A stretch of DNA of 64,000 bases, taken from the NCBI GenBank assembly GCA_000231825.2, contig JH720357.1, forward strand, positions 233,171-297,170. Direction: 5' to 3'. How positions within the stretch are numbered: the first letter of the stretch is position 1; each line of letters opens with the position of its first letter. This stretch comes from Tetrahymena elliotti 4EA. Lineage: Eukaryota > Ciliophora > Oligohymenophorea > Hymenostomatida > Tetrahymenidae. The position numbers and the translations under genes are program-made. The notes beneath the pieces were generated by a model. The model was not told the origin of the DNA. It saw only the letters and a program-made list of their open reading frames with translations, and did not search any database. Below are positions 50,401 to 62,843 of this stretch, piece after piece.

Positions 50401-51954
50401 TGCTAAAAACTTGCTTTAATTTGTAGCTTTTATTGTAATTTACAAATAATTTGCGTGTAGTTTGAATAGAAAAGCTTTCTTTGTATGAATAAAGTGAGTG
50501 AGTGAATGAATCTATTAATCTATTTACTTTTATTCTTAACGCCACAAAAATTAAATAATCTCTATTTAATGATTAATTAATATCTAATTATTATATTTTT
50601 CTTTCACTCATACAGACTTTATTAAAAATAATTGCATACATTTTCAAAAATAAATCAATAATCAAACGCAGCGTTATAGATATTTATTTGCCCAAAACAA
50701 ACAAAGAAAAAAAACAAGAAAATAAATATGCATAAATCCACCATTGCGTATAATAAAATTTTCACCCATCCATCACAGGCATAACATGTAAATTAAAATT
50801 TTGTTAATTATGTTTTATAATGCAAACACTCACTTTTTATTTTATTTTTGGTAATCTTAAAATAAGAATTTTAATTTTATTAAACAAACAAACAAATCAT
50901 TTGATCACTTTAAAGCAGTAGTTCTTTTTTATAAAATTTAATCTTCTTTTTTCAAGAATACTTACTACTTTATTTGTCATCGATATTATTTATTCTTTTA
51001 AATCTCTCTACTGTTTTTCTTTTGAAATTAAATTTCTCTCATTATGAATAAAATATTCATTGAATGTTTCTTGTTAAAAATTATTTTTATCTCAAAATAG
51101 TTTCGAATTTTATTTGTTTTTTTTAGATTTTAAACTTGAATTTTAAAAAAATTTTAAGTCGAAAAAAGAATTGCTGGAACATGTAAAAAGGAATGAAAAA
51201 TGTTTTCTTTTTGTTTAAAAATGTATGCTTTTGATCATCATCGTATGAACATGAATGCTCATATATGTCACAAAAAAGCAGATGATTTCACATTGTCGAA
51301 AAAAGGTACACCTATGAGTCCAAACCCAAAATAAATTGAGGTAGACTAGATGTAACTTTTCAACACAATGTTTGATTTTTATTTTTTTATTTTTTATTGA
51401 TTTGACTGTTAACCCACAAGGTAGGGGTATGCCCATTGAATAGAACATATCCCTTGTAGTAAAGTTACTTAGTTTGGCACCCCTTAATTCGGATATAACT
51501 ATTAGGAAGATGTATCCTACTTTAAAAATGCCTTAAATGTTTATTTTTAAACTTTTAGTTTCTTTATTTTTCTTGATTGATTTTTACTTTTTGTAATTTA
51601 TCTAATTAATTAATAAAAAAAAATAATGACTTTCTTACATTATTAAGTATTTTTTCTTCTACTTTTAGCTTTCTCATTTTTATCTTGAAATTAGCAGACT
51701 GAGCACAATAACACTAAAATTCTATGACAATAATTTATTTCTTGCTGAACAATACTGGAAAAAATGAATTGTAAAAATGGAGGATAAAATGAAAATGCTG
51801 TCTCTTGAATGTTTACTTTATTAAATTTTATAAAAATTTAGAAAAAATTGCTTTTAAATTGTTAAAATTCAATTATATTATAAATTCTAAACAGATTTGC
51901 TTATTCCACAACTTTATTTGATAAATATCTTTTCAAAGTTTTTATTTTAATTCA
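50401..51954. other. Intergenic region with a GC-richer block
   Basis: Lies between the OTU/cold-shock gene (-) and the TMEM42-like gene (+), so it holds both promoters. A stretch at roughly 51230-51540 has visibly more G and C than its surroundings (for example acccacaaggtaggggtatg) yet no protein-like frame of its own. Confidence 0.45.
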
Positions 51955-52611
51955 ATGAAAGCTTTTGCCTTTTTATATCCCTTCCTTTCTGGTCTCTTTG
52001 GCTCATTAGCAGGCACTTGTGGTAAAAATAATATAATTTGTTTATTTCATATTAAGAGAATCCTATCCTACTTTATTAATCCATACATTTTAAACATGTT
52101 TTAAAGTTTTCTACCTCTAAAAGATCTAAAAAGATCTTTTTATTTTTATTAGGAAAAGTGACATTTTAAGATGAAGATTACTTTGCTTTCAGTAACAGCT
52201 ACCTCAATTTATCTGTAAGAGGAGCTGGACTGGTTTTAGTTTTATTTTTCAACCAGCTGATGATGAAATTTTTACTTAATTCTTTCCAATTAAATGGTGC
52301 TACATTGACAGTATTACTATCCTTTATTTTCAATTCAGCATCAAATGTAAGAACACCACAATCTTAATAATATAATATTAAAATTTCATTTTTATTAATG
52401 ATAGTGTTTTGTAGGCTATTTTATTTACAACGAAAGTCTTTCTATGAGATGGGGAGTTGGAATGTTGTTTATTATGATTGGAGTTCTCCTTTTATCTGAT
52501 AAAAACAAATTAGAAGGAAAAGAAGAAAAGCATGAAAAAGATTTAAAAACAGAAAAAGTAAAATCCTCAAACAAAGAAAAAACTATGAAAGATAATAAAA
52601 AAACCCAATGA
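51955..52611 (+). CDS. TMEM42-like small membrane protein (EamA/DMT fold)
   Basis: Three exons (51955-52021, 52153-52346, 52405-52611) give 155 residues, matching the family's usual length of about 160. The N-terminus FLSGLFGSLAGTCGKVTF matches the TMEM42 opening pattern of a first helix followed by a small-residue turn and lysine. A second helix (AGLVLVLFFNQLMMKFLL), a third (TLTVLLSFIFNSASNCFVG) and a fourth (WGVGMLFIMIGVLLLS) follow the half-transporter layout of EamA/DMT proteins. The tail after residue 120 is a charged lysine/glutamate stretch, longer than usual. Exon 3 is taken to start at 52405 because the nearer acceptor at 52414-52415 would give an early TGA. Substrate unknown. Confidence 0.8.
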
Positions 52612-54137
52612 AACATTTTTCATTTATTCATAATAAAATTTTAAACAGATAATTTATCTCATTTTTTACTACATCTTAATAGTTATCCTTAAAAAAAAAG
52701 ATACTTAATTAGAATCAATAAATAAATTATATCATTAGAAGTGAATTTTAAATAAAACATATTTTCTTCGAAATTTTTCATTTGAAAATATCAAATATCT
52801 TAACATCTTATTGAGTAATTTATGTAACAATTATTTATTTCATTTTCGTAATTGTAAAACTATAAAATATTTAATTAATTAATATCCTGGAAACCATAAA
52901 AATAATACAAATTCAAAATCAGAATTATTTTATTTTAAAAATTTATTTCAAGAAGATCTTATTAACATAAAATTTTTTTGAAAAAAAAGATAGATAATTT
53001 TATTTTTTATATTTTGCTAATTCATTAATTTAGAAATATTTATTATTTTATATTTTTAATAGGCTATTATTAATCCAATTCAAATTTTAATAATAGTAAT
53101 TAATATTGAGTAAGAAGTAGAATAAGATATTTAAAAATAAAAGCTAAATTTTCTAAAAATAGATTTTTTAAAGATAAAATAAAAAAGTTTTAAATGTGAT
53201 AAAATCTAATTTATCTATTTAAGAGAGATTATTTGATTTTTAATGTGATATTGGAGAAAATAAAAAATTAAATTTTTAAGTGTTTCGTTAATAAGTAATC
53301 TGTGATATGAATGAATTTTATTTAATTAATTATAGAAAGTTTAAAATTAAACTAACTTTTCTTTGATTTTTCAAATTAAACTTATCGAAAAATCTAATTG
53401 TGAAATAAAAAAATGCAAAGTATGTTAAATTACCTTAAATGAACCCAAATATTTTAACAATACTTTATTAAAAAGATTGATGAAAACCTTTTCTTATCAA
53501 AATTAAATCCTTCGATCTTTGTTTTTTTGATAAAAAAATATAATTTCGGTAAAAGCTTGATTGAGCTCTATTCTATTTTAAAGTATGTAATAGGGGTTAG
53601 AAAAATATTAAATGAAACTGATTTAATCTTTAAAAGAAATGTGATTTTATTAGATTAGTTGAGAGAGTTTTTAATATAATATAGAACTTACTTATATTTT
53701 TGAAAAGAGAGGAGAAGACTGAAATTTTTATAATTTATCTAATTTTTTTTTAATCGACAAAATATAAAGTAAGTTGGTATTATTATTTGATAAATTTATT
53801 ATGAATGAATTGAGTAAATTAAATGAATTTAGGATTTATATTTGATGCGTCATCCCAATAAAAAAATTGTTATGTTAAATTAGAATTGATATTTGGCAGG
53901 GTTTTAGTTTAGTTTTGCATATATATAAGCTGAAATTTGTTTATTTAATATGGATTTAAATAGAATGGCATAGCAAAAAATAGTCTCTATATTTTTTAAT
54001 GTAGTTTCTGTTGCAATCAACTAATTACATTAATAGTTAAGAGATAACATTAAGCATAAAATAATAATAACGAGTCAATCTATTATTTAATTAAATTCAC
54101 TTTGATTCATTCATATATACATATACACATTCACAAA
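52612..54137. other. AT-rich intergenic stretch
   Basis: Between two plus-strand genes. No exon, repeat or RNA feature that I can support. Confidence 0.45.
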
Positions 54138-57100
54138 ATGAATAATAATATAAATAACAATAGGAGATCTCAAAGTGTGAATTCAAATGCGGCTTAACTA
54201 GGAGCAGCATTTTAAATTAAAAATTAACAAGTATCTAATTTATTTTAGAATCAGAGAGGAAAAAGCAAGTAGCAGCAACAGTTTAAGAAGCTGTAATTAC
54301 TTAAATTAAATATTGATGATGTTAACACCCTACTAAGCTGCTATTAGTCTAGGGAAGATAGTATATTTTAAATGAGAGTTTGCGTTATGTAAATGTTAGA
54401 AAATGTTTAAGGTAGATCTTTGAATGAAATATAAACTATTGTAAGAAATATTAGTCATATTTTACTTGATACTGAAAGGATCCGTTTTTAGGAAGAAAAC
54501 AAAGTCATTGAAAAATATGCTTCTCCCTTAATACAACCTATATTTTTAGAGAATAACTCAAGTGCAAAGCAGATGGTTTTTAGATATGGTTCAAAATTGA
54601 ATAAAATAAATAATTCTTATTATCAAAAAATTTAATTTTATTTTCCTCGTATGGCTGAGCTTATTCAACAAGAATAATGTACTTGGAACAGCTAATTTAA
54701 AGAATCTCTTTAATCAATAATGTCGAATACTTATTAAGGAGGTAGCGGTGTATAAAATACTCAATCAATGTCTTCTTAAAGTAATCAAAATAATAGCTCA
54801 AATAATAATAAAGTATAGTTAACATCAGTTTTAAAGCATATTGTTGTTAAATCAAGATAGAAATTCTAAAAGGAGCATGTGAAATTCACTTGTTATTAAT
54901 AAGCATATGGTGGTCTTATAGAAAAAATAGTAGGAGTTCCTAAATAAATTGATAAATGCAATAAAAATGAGAAATTTTTTGTAGATAAGTACATCTAGGG
55001 ATCAACTGCATTTGCTTACACTTAACATTTAACTTAAAAGTATTTAATAAAATCATTAAACAAATACACTACTATTGGATATAGCTCACAAATGCGTTAA
55101 GCAGTTAGATAAACATGGAAAAATCCATATGACATATTATTGCTTGAAGATAAAAAATAGGAAGCAAAAGCAGCTATTGCTTAAAATACTGCTGGAAATT
55201 CAGCTTAAACAGCTAATGGGACAACTCCTGTTTTATCTTCCTGTGTAAGCACATCAAAAACAAACTCAAATTATGAAAGTTTATGGGAAATAATAGTAAC
55301 AAATTATGATAAAAATATAAAAGAAATGTTTTCTTTTAACAGGAGTATAAACAACTAAATAAAAGCATATATAGAATCACATCACAAAAGAGATCAATAA
55401 CAAAATAAATCTTAGTTATTATTGTAATCTAATATATTTTCAAATAAGCATTAAGTTATGCAATACAATAAAGAGAATAATAATAGCTCAGGTAATAATT
55501 CCTCCAGTTAATCCAAGGATTTTCTTGTAAATGATAATCAACCAAAATAGAATAATTAATCACAGTTAAGTAAATATAAAGATATTTAAGATAAACTAAA
55601 TGAAGCTGCCAGTCAAGATGATATAAATAAAAATTTAAGTTAGGATTTAGATGAGAGCTTGGTTAAGAATTAAGGAAAAAGACAAAGAGAATAAAATTAA
55701 CTAGAATTGTAATAAGATGAAGGAGATTAACATGAAGAAGAAGAAGAAGAAGAAGAAGAAGAAACTTAAGATTAAAATTTAGATGATAAAAGCCTTTCAA
55801 AAAGTTAAACATCTCCGAAATATAGTATTTCCTAAAATTCAGTAAGCATGTCTCATTCATAAAGAAACAAACTTTCATAATCTTATTAGACTTACTTAGA
55901 TGAAGATTAAATCAAAATGTCGTAATCCTAGTTAAATTAGGAAAATAGTCTCTAAAAAAATTACAAAACAGATTATTGTTCAAACGATAATGAATATGCA
56001 TCCGATTGTAAGGATTAAGTTTCAAACAATGATGCAATTTCTGTTTATGAAGAATTTTTCAACAAGTAAAGTGATCTCAATGAACAAACAAGTACAAAAA
56101 CATAGAAGTAAGAAGACAGAAGTAACAGCCTATTAGAGAACAGCTAAAGTAAAACTTATGATGTATAAAACTTCTACTCTCGCTATAAACATAAAAGTTT
56201 CTAAGATTCTTTAGGAGAATATCAGTTTGTACCCACAAAACAAATTGCAGATTTCAAAAACATCATCATGAAGAGTAAATATTTATTTGATTATTCATAA
56301 AATAAATTATTTCAAAATAAAAAAATATTAAAATAATAAAATAAATTAACAAAAAGCAGTGGAGCCTGAAGAGAATTCATTTCAATTACCAATAAATCCA
56401 AACAAAAAACTAACTAATTAGAAATAAGGTGAGTTCAACAAAAGTGGACAAGATGAGAATATGCTTTAGAATTTTCAAATGAAGTTAAACAGCAAAGTAA
56501 ATTTAAGCAACACTTAAAATAAAAATAAAGAATTGACAAGAGTTATTTTAAACCCTTTTCAGAGTGAAATAATTCCAAACAGTTGTATCAATAATAATAG
56601 GAAGATAAATGAAATTACTCTTAATAAATGCAGAAACAGTGTGGCTTAAAGCACTTCATTAAAAACAAGTTCTTCCAATATTAATTTAAGTTCTCCAAAT
56701 TATCAAAGCAATATCAACCAACCTAATATTTTCAATTACTAGGTTTCTTCTGCTAACAAAGCTAATTTTGAAATAAATAATAGCTTGTGCAGTAATAAGA
56801 GTAGTAAAATAAGATTCTCTCTTACATCAATACAAAAGTAAAAAGACTATCCTTACATAGATTAATTTAACTAACTTTTCGAATCAAAAAAGAAGAATGT
56901 AAATTTATCTTGCACCTAAAGTTAATAAATGAATAATTAAATATAAACTTCTCTTGCTAATAACTAGCTATCTAATAATAATATCAAAAGCAACACTTTT
57001 ACAAATGACACTTGGGCTTATGATGGATAGGATGAAATATTGCCTCCTCTTTTAGAAACTAACAGTCTCATAAAAAAGCAAAAACAAATAAAAGTATTTA

Positions 57101-58398
57101 CAATAACTTAGAGAGAGGCAATCACAAATTAATAACAAAGTGAATCTATGTAGCAAAAGCATATCCTGAATGATTTACAAGGACATTTTAGTTCACACAA
57201 TATAATTAATTCTGGAGGAAATACAGGCTTAACCACTCCTAGTTCTAATATTCATTTGACTAGTTTGACTAAATTTCCTACTGACACAACAACATAAAAC
57301 TAGTAAAACATAAATAATCAACATTCAACATAGAATAGCATCAATTCATATAGAATTCCTAATAATCAGAAAAGTGAGCATCCATCCAATAGTAGTTCTT
57401 AAGTAAACATAATTACAAGCTGTACAAATATTAATAGCAGCACCAGCTAAAATAAAACATTAGATGGTTCTTTGAATACCTATAATAATTACAAAACAAA
57501 TACAATAAACAATCAAAATAATACTCCTAAAGCTAATTTCTAGTTAAAAATGAATCATAAAATATATTCAGGCCCTACTTTTAATTCATTATCAAATAAC
57601 AAGCAACACAGTTAAGCCACTCCAATAAAATCAAACAATTTAGGTTCTACTAAAAGCAAAAGATAATAAGCAATGTCATCTTCAGACTAGCAAGGTAGCC
57701 TTGTAAAATCAATTAACATAAAATAAGTAAATTAACCAGATTTGTCTTAATTGAATTAGAATCAAAAGTTCTGCAATTTAAATTTAGATTCAAATACTCA
57801 TTCATCTTTATACTTTGAACAATAACCAATGAATTTACCAGATATTTTATATAAAACATCATAAACACCTTCAATTGGAAAAACATAAATGAGTGTTCCG
57901 CCTGAAAGTCTTCATCTGCTCAAATAAAATTATAATAACTCTTAAAAAAAGCAATTTGATATTTCTAACTAGACAGGATAATTCCTAAATCTTAATACAA
58001 GCAACTCTAACTAACCAGTTTTGACAAGAATCAGCAATGCAGCTCAGGGTTCTTTCAGTCCATTGAAGCTAGATTCTATGGAATAAAGAAGATAGCTCTC
58101 AATAAAAAACAATGAAAACTTGCAATTAAGTATCTCAAAAAGAAACGAAAGCTTTAACAGAAAAAGCATAAACTCAACTCAAAACATAAGTCAGCAATAA
58201 GAAGTAACCTAGGCTCAACAAACCGGAAATATATTTAACAATAACATAACACCTCAATTAAAAAACATAAATAGATAAAAGAAGTGTAATATCGTCAATT
58301 TATAAAATCAAAATTAATTCATTATAAAAAAAAATTAACTTAAGGCCTATGATACGAATCAAAACTCAACCTTATAAACCAATAAAACTCCTGCTTGA
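54138..58398 (+). CDS. Large N/S/Q-rich protein with a folded N-terminal region, unknown family
   Basis: Two exons (54138-56274 and 56357-58398) joined by an 82-nt intron give 1392 residues. After a basic, Q-rich start, residues about 50-330 look folded (LLKLNIDDVNTLLSCYQ, QTIVRNISHILLDTERIRFQ, FPRMAELIQQEQCTWNSQF, KFTCYQQAYGGLIEKIVGV) with alternating helices and conserved-looking aromatic and cysteine residues. The remainder is low-complexity and rich in Asn, Ser, Gln and Thr. It includes a run of about ten consecutive GAA (Glu) codons near 55734-55763. No membrane segment, zinc motif or catalytic signature is visible. I do not recognise the family; the domain may be ciliate-specific. Confidence 0.75.
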
Positions 58399-59317
58399 AA
58401 CCTCTCAATCAGAGAATCAACAAAAAATAAATAAATTACTAACCATTCAAAAACAAATGTTTTAATCAAAAATCTTTGTTTTTTTAAATTTCTCTAAATC
58501 TTCTTAAACAGACCAAAAACATTTTTAATCAAAAAATTCAGCCTCATATAAATAAATTAAAATAAATAAGTAAATAAATAAATAACTTTCTTTAACATCA
58601 ATTTATTCTTAATACTAAGCACGTAAAAATTTATTGTATTACTAATTTTAACATTTTGTTAATATCATTCATAGACATAAATCTATTCTTTTAATAAAAA
58701 TTGTAAACATTTCTATCTGATTAATTTTGGGAGATTTTGTTAATTAATTTCACCTTCAAAAATTATTTTAAATCAAACCAAAAATTTTTTGGGTTCTTCT
58801 TTGACTTTTAATAAATTGAGAAAAGAAAAAATATGTCATTGTGTTTATTACAATTAAGGATTTCAATTTCGTTTGAGCAATTATTTGAGTTGTGAAAATT
58901 ATTTGATATTTAGTCTAAAAAATATAAAATTGTTATCATCAGCCTATAAAGTCTCTATTGACTTTTTTATTAATTAATTGTTTGCTATTTAATCAGGTTT
59001 TTGGGGATGTAAAATAAGATGGAAAAATGGCTGTGTTTTGAAAAAAATGGATTGATATTGATGAATAAATAGAATATTAGAAACGAGGAGATAGAAGTTT
59101 TGAGTAAGTAGAAAATCCTACATACATCATCAGTAGCAATTTAGAATAAATAGAATTTTTATCAATATTTTATTGAAGTTATAGAGCAAATCCAAACTAA
59201 AGGTTAAAATACAAAATTAGAGAGGAGCATAAACTAAATTAAACAATATTTATTAAAAATAATTAATATTAGATCAAATAGTGTTTTAAGCAAGAATAAC
59301 TAACAAATATCACGAAA
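58399..59317. other. AT-rich intergenic stretch
   Basis: Between two plus-strand genes. Simple sequence such as aaataaataagtaaataaat near 58560. No gene seen. Confidence 0.45.
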
Positions 59318-61589
59318 ATGGATATCACAGGCCGTTTAAATTAAGAAGTTTAGATTTAAGAATTACTTGAAGGTTGCGATGAAAATTTAATAAAAGGTCT
59401 TGTCAGAAATAAAATAGTTCATCCCACTTTTTGCCAAGAATAGTTGTTTAATCTTAATAAAGAGAGAGACCATATTGTCATTAGAAGTGGCATGGTTTCT
59501 GGTAAAACAACAGGTTTACTCATAGTCCTTCTCAACGATTTCATTAGCAAAATGAAACAATTTAAATTCGTTGAAGGAAATGAAACTGAAGATGAATCTG
59601 TTGGTTTATTCTCTGTCCTCATCACTGCTTCTAAAGATTTAGCTTAAAAAAATCACAGTGTTGCTGAAAACATCTGTGCATTCATCAAAAAGCCTTACAA
59701 TATGCAAGTTATGAATTTAAGTACATTCTCAGAAGATAATTTCACTATTGTTCCTAAAACTCATTACTTAATTATTGCCACTCCCTCAACTTTCTTGAGA
59801 TTTGCCAAACACACTAAATTCGATAAAAAGAAATTCGTTAACTTTGCCTTCGATGATATTGATTATATGCTCTCTTTTGGCTACAAAGGCGAATTAACCA
59901 ACTTCTAATTTTTCTATGAATCTGAAGTCAAGTAATAAGCACTTTTTAACTTTTAATTTATTTTGTTCTACATTTAGCAGCTTTATTTGTGTTATTAGCT
60001 TCTAGGTGATTTACTACTTTCAATACTAAAATATATTTTATTTATAAATAGATAAGAAAACTTTAAGTGTTACTGGAGTGCCACAGAAGAATTGAATGAT
60101 GACTTAAAGGAATTAAAAAAAACATTCTTACATAAAAGTGTTATTATTAATGTAGATGACGATTATGATGAAATGGATGATTAAGAAAGAAAGAGTAAGC
60201 AAGCACTTTAGCATGATCACGATCAAATCACTCATTACTATACAACTGGTGATGAAGCAACACAATATATTATCCTATACGTCTTATATAAGCTACGTTT
60301 CCTTCAAGGAAAATCTCTTATTCTCTGCAGTGACATTGACACTGTCTACAAGGTAAATTATTCATTTTATAGAAATGCAAAAATATAAAAATTAATGTAT
60401 AATTACTTAGACATTTTGCCTATTTTATCATTTTTCAAAAAGATTCAAGAAAGTAGAAATAAAAATAGATGAATGCTTGATTGAAAATATGATAAAAAAG
60501 CAAGAAAAATTAAATTTATAAGATAAATCTTATTTAGCTTTTAGATAAATGATTAATTTGAATGTTTTTTAATAATAGGTCCACTTGTTTTTAGAAAGAG
60601 TTGGTTAAACCGAAATGTAGTTATACAATCATGAGAATCCTAAAAACTTACGTTATTACATTGTAACTCTTTTCAACACAGGCATGATTAAAACTTTGAT
60701 TTCAACAAAATAATTATTCTAAGATTTCAAGAATAAGGACTTTTATGATAAAAAAATTAAAACAAATAGACTTAAGGGTATTAGAAACATTATAAATTTA
60801 GATTTGCTTGATATTGGTGAGGAATATAATTAGTTCTTCAAGTTATTCAATGGCTAATAAGGTAACATTTTCAATCTTGTTTTGAATGAAGAAAAACAAA
60901 TTGAAAACTTGATGAGTCGTATTGAATATGAAAAGGAACACTTCAACAAGGTTAACTTCAAGGAATTCCCTCTTCGTCGTCATGAAATTGAAGCATTTAG
61001 GTAATATTTTTAATGTGTGAATTTAAAATAATCTGAATTTAAATAATAAATAAATAGATATAGAGTCAATAATGTTTATTCCAGCTTAACCAAAAAATAA
61101 ATTGCAAGTGCTAAAATGCTTGATTTCAAGAAAAAAATGCTTAAATCTCCTGATATGAAAGAATACTATGCCAAAAATATTGCAGAAAAGGAATTGTTAA
61201 TTGAAGGTATATAAAAACTTACTAAGTAGCTTAAAAAACATGAAACTAGATGTGAAGGTGACGTACCTGATTATCTTTTACCATAGTTCCTAATTGATTA
61301 AAAGAAAAGAGCAGAAGAACTTGATCCCTAAGCAAATAAAAAAGTTAAAAAGATTTTAGTATATAAGGGTAGCAGCAGTGGTTCTCAATAAGCTGATGGT
61401 AATGAAGGTAAAAAGAAAATGAGAGGTGATAAATATGTCTACATCAATGAAGAAAAAGAAAACGAAAATGAAACTGATGCCTCCAGATTAAAAATTTTAT
61501 CCAGAAAGAAACAATGGAAACTTCGTCATGGTTTCAAACTAAAAAGAGTTAATAAACGTTTAGAAAAGAAGGGTATTTTCTAATCTTGA
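59318..61589 (+). CDS. DDX56/Dbp9-like DEAD-box protein with degenerate helicase motifs
   Basis: Four exons (59318-59931, 60052-60352, 60579-61000, 61058-61589) give 622 residues. The match to DDX56/Dbp9 runs through the whole length. The Q motif is kept (HPTFCQ), motif I is GMVSGKTT, motif II is DDIDYMLSFGYKGEL where the family has DEADLLLSFGY, and motif III SAT is kept (WSATEE). The C-terminal family block is clear (FPLRRHEIEAFRYR, GDVPDYLLP, and a basic end, WKLRHGFKLKRVNKRLEKKG). The second RecA lobe has lost motif V (RGID; here LKGIRNI) and motif VI (HRAGRTAR; here FFKLFNGQQGN). DDX56/Dbp9 acts in assembly of the large ribosomal subunit. This protein probably keeps a structural role without helicase activity, or an active paralogue exists elsewhere. 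Confidence 0.85.
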
Positions 61590-62843
61590 TAAACATATTT
61601 CACATTTTATAATAATAAATTAATGGTTGATCTATGGATCAATCTACTTTGTTTAAATTTATCTTTATAAACATATATATAAATTGTATTATATCTCCTT
61701 AAATTTCAAAAAATCCAAAAATTCATTTTTTAAATCAATGAAAAAAGAATGTCACAAGTATGTAAGAAAGAAAATAAATAAATTTCTTCTAATGATTTCA
61801 TCTGTAAATTATATATTATTACGGATGAATGAGTTTATTTTATGAATGAAAAGTATTATTGTCAACATAAATTAAACAAAAAATAAAGTTAATGCTAATT
61901 TATGAAAGATAGTAAAGAATTATTTAACTTGAATGTATTATCTAAACTAATTTAAGAACAAAGATAAATAAATATGTTTAAATTATGTCTAGGCTCTACC
62001 AATTTAAGAAGTATTAATCTGGCATAGAAGCTTTTTAAAGAATAAAAATAATTGAAATTACAAGAAAAAATATTAATGAACAAAATTAAAAAAAGGTCTT
62101 TATTTACATAGGGCGTGCAAAACAAAATATGTAAAGGATAATTTTTTTGAAGGAGCAAACAAAGTAGATTAAATAAATAAATAAATAGAAATTAATCAAT
62201 TAGCTTCTCCATATATTCAATAATTAGAATTTTAAAAATCAATCAATTTCTTATTTTATTTTTTCAGAATTATAGAATATTTTTTATTTGTAGCCTTGGT
62301 CAACTTTATTCTATAAGATTTTAATATCTTTTCTTTACGTTTTAATTACCAAAGTACTTTAATTCCAATCCTTTTTTCTCTCTATGCTATTTAAGGAATC
62401 TATTGATTTAAGAAATAGAATAGCTAATATTCTTCTCTGCTAAATCCTCTTGATTTTTGAAGATGATTTCTTATTTTCGTTCGTCTAAATTATTAAGTTT
62501 CTTTCATATAATTTTTCTTTACTTTTCATTTCCTTTTGCTTTTTTATCTTTTATTATTTATTCATTTGATGTGGATTGTTTAATTATAATATTCATAATT
62601 TTCCCCCTATTAATTATGATAAATTTCTTCGCTTGACACATTTTGTTTTGCACACCCTATATTTTATTTTTTTTGGATAAAATAATATTCAATTTTTCAA
62701 TTATATTTTAAAATTTATGAAAATTTTTGGATTGAAAGTGAAATATATTAGTGAAGAAAAGATAAAACTAAAATAAAAAAATGACCATCACAAGTAAAAA
62801 ATAGTATATAAAAGCTAAACAATAGGATTTTATAATGAATAAT
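61590..62843. other. Convergent intergenic region carrying an inverted-repeat element
   Basis: Apart from the TA-flanked element at 62109-62659, this is simple AT-rich DNA between two converging gene ends. No exon recognised. Confidence 0.5.
62109..62659. mobile_element. MITE-like element with terminal inverted repeats and TA flanks
   Basis: The left end reads TA then GGGCGTGCAAAACAAAAT followed by ATGT. The right end, reverse-complemented, reads TA then GGGTGTGCAAAACAAAAT followed by GTGT. About 20 of the first 22 bases match. The 547-bp interior has no coding capacity for a transposase. Flanking TA dinucleotides and a GGG(C/T)GTG start are what non-autonomous Tc1/mariner-type elements show. 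In ciliates a TA-bounded segment could also be an internally eliminated sequence. Only one copy is visible in this window. Confidence 0.7.

Noticed and set aside
59419..59625. Minus-strand frame opposite the DDX56-like gene
   Set aside because: It is antisense to exon 1, which contains Walker-A-like and Q-motif sequence on the plus strand.
61952..62158. Minus-strand frame beginning MLLQKNYPLHIL
   Set aside because: It overlaps the terminal repeat of the MITE-like element and lacks coding character or supporting exons.
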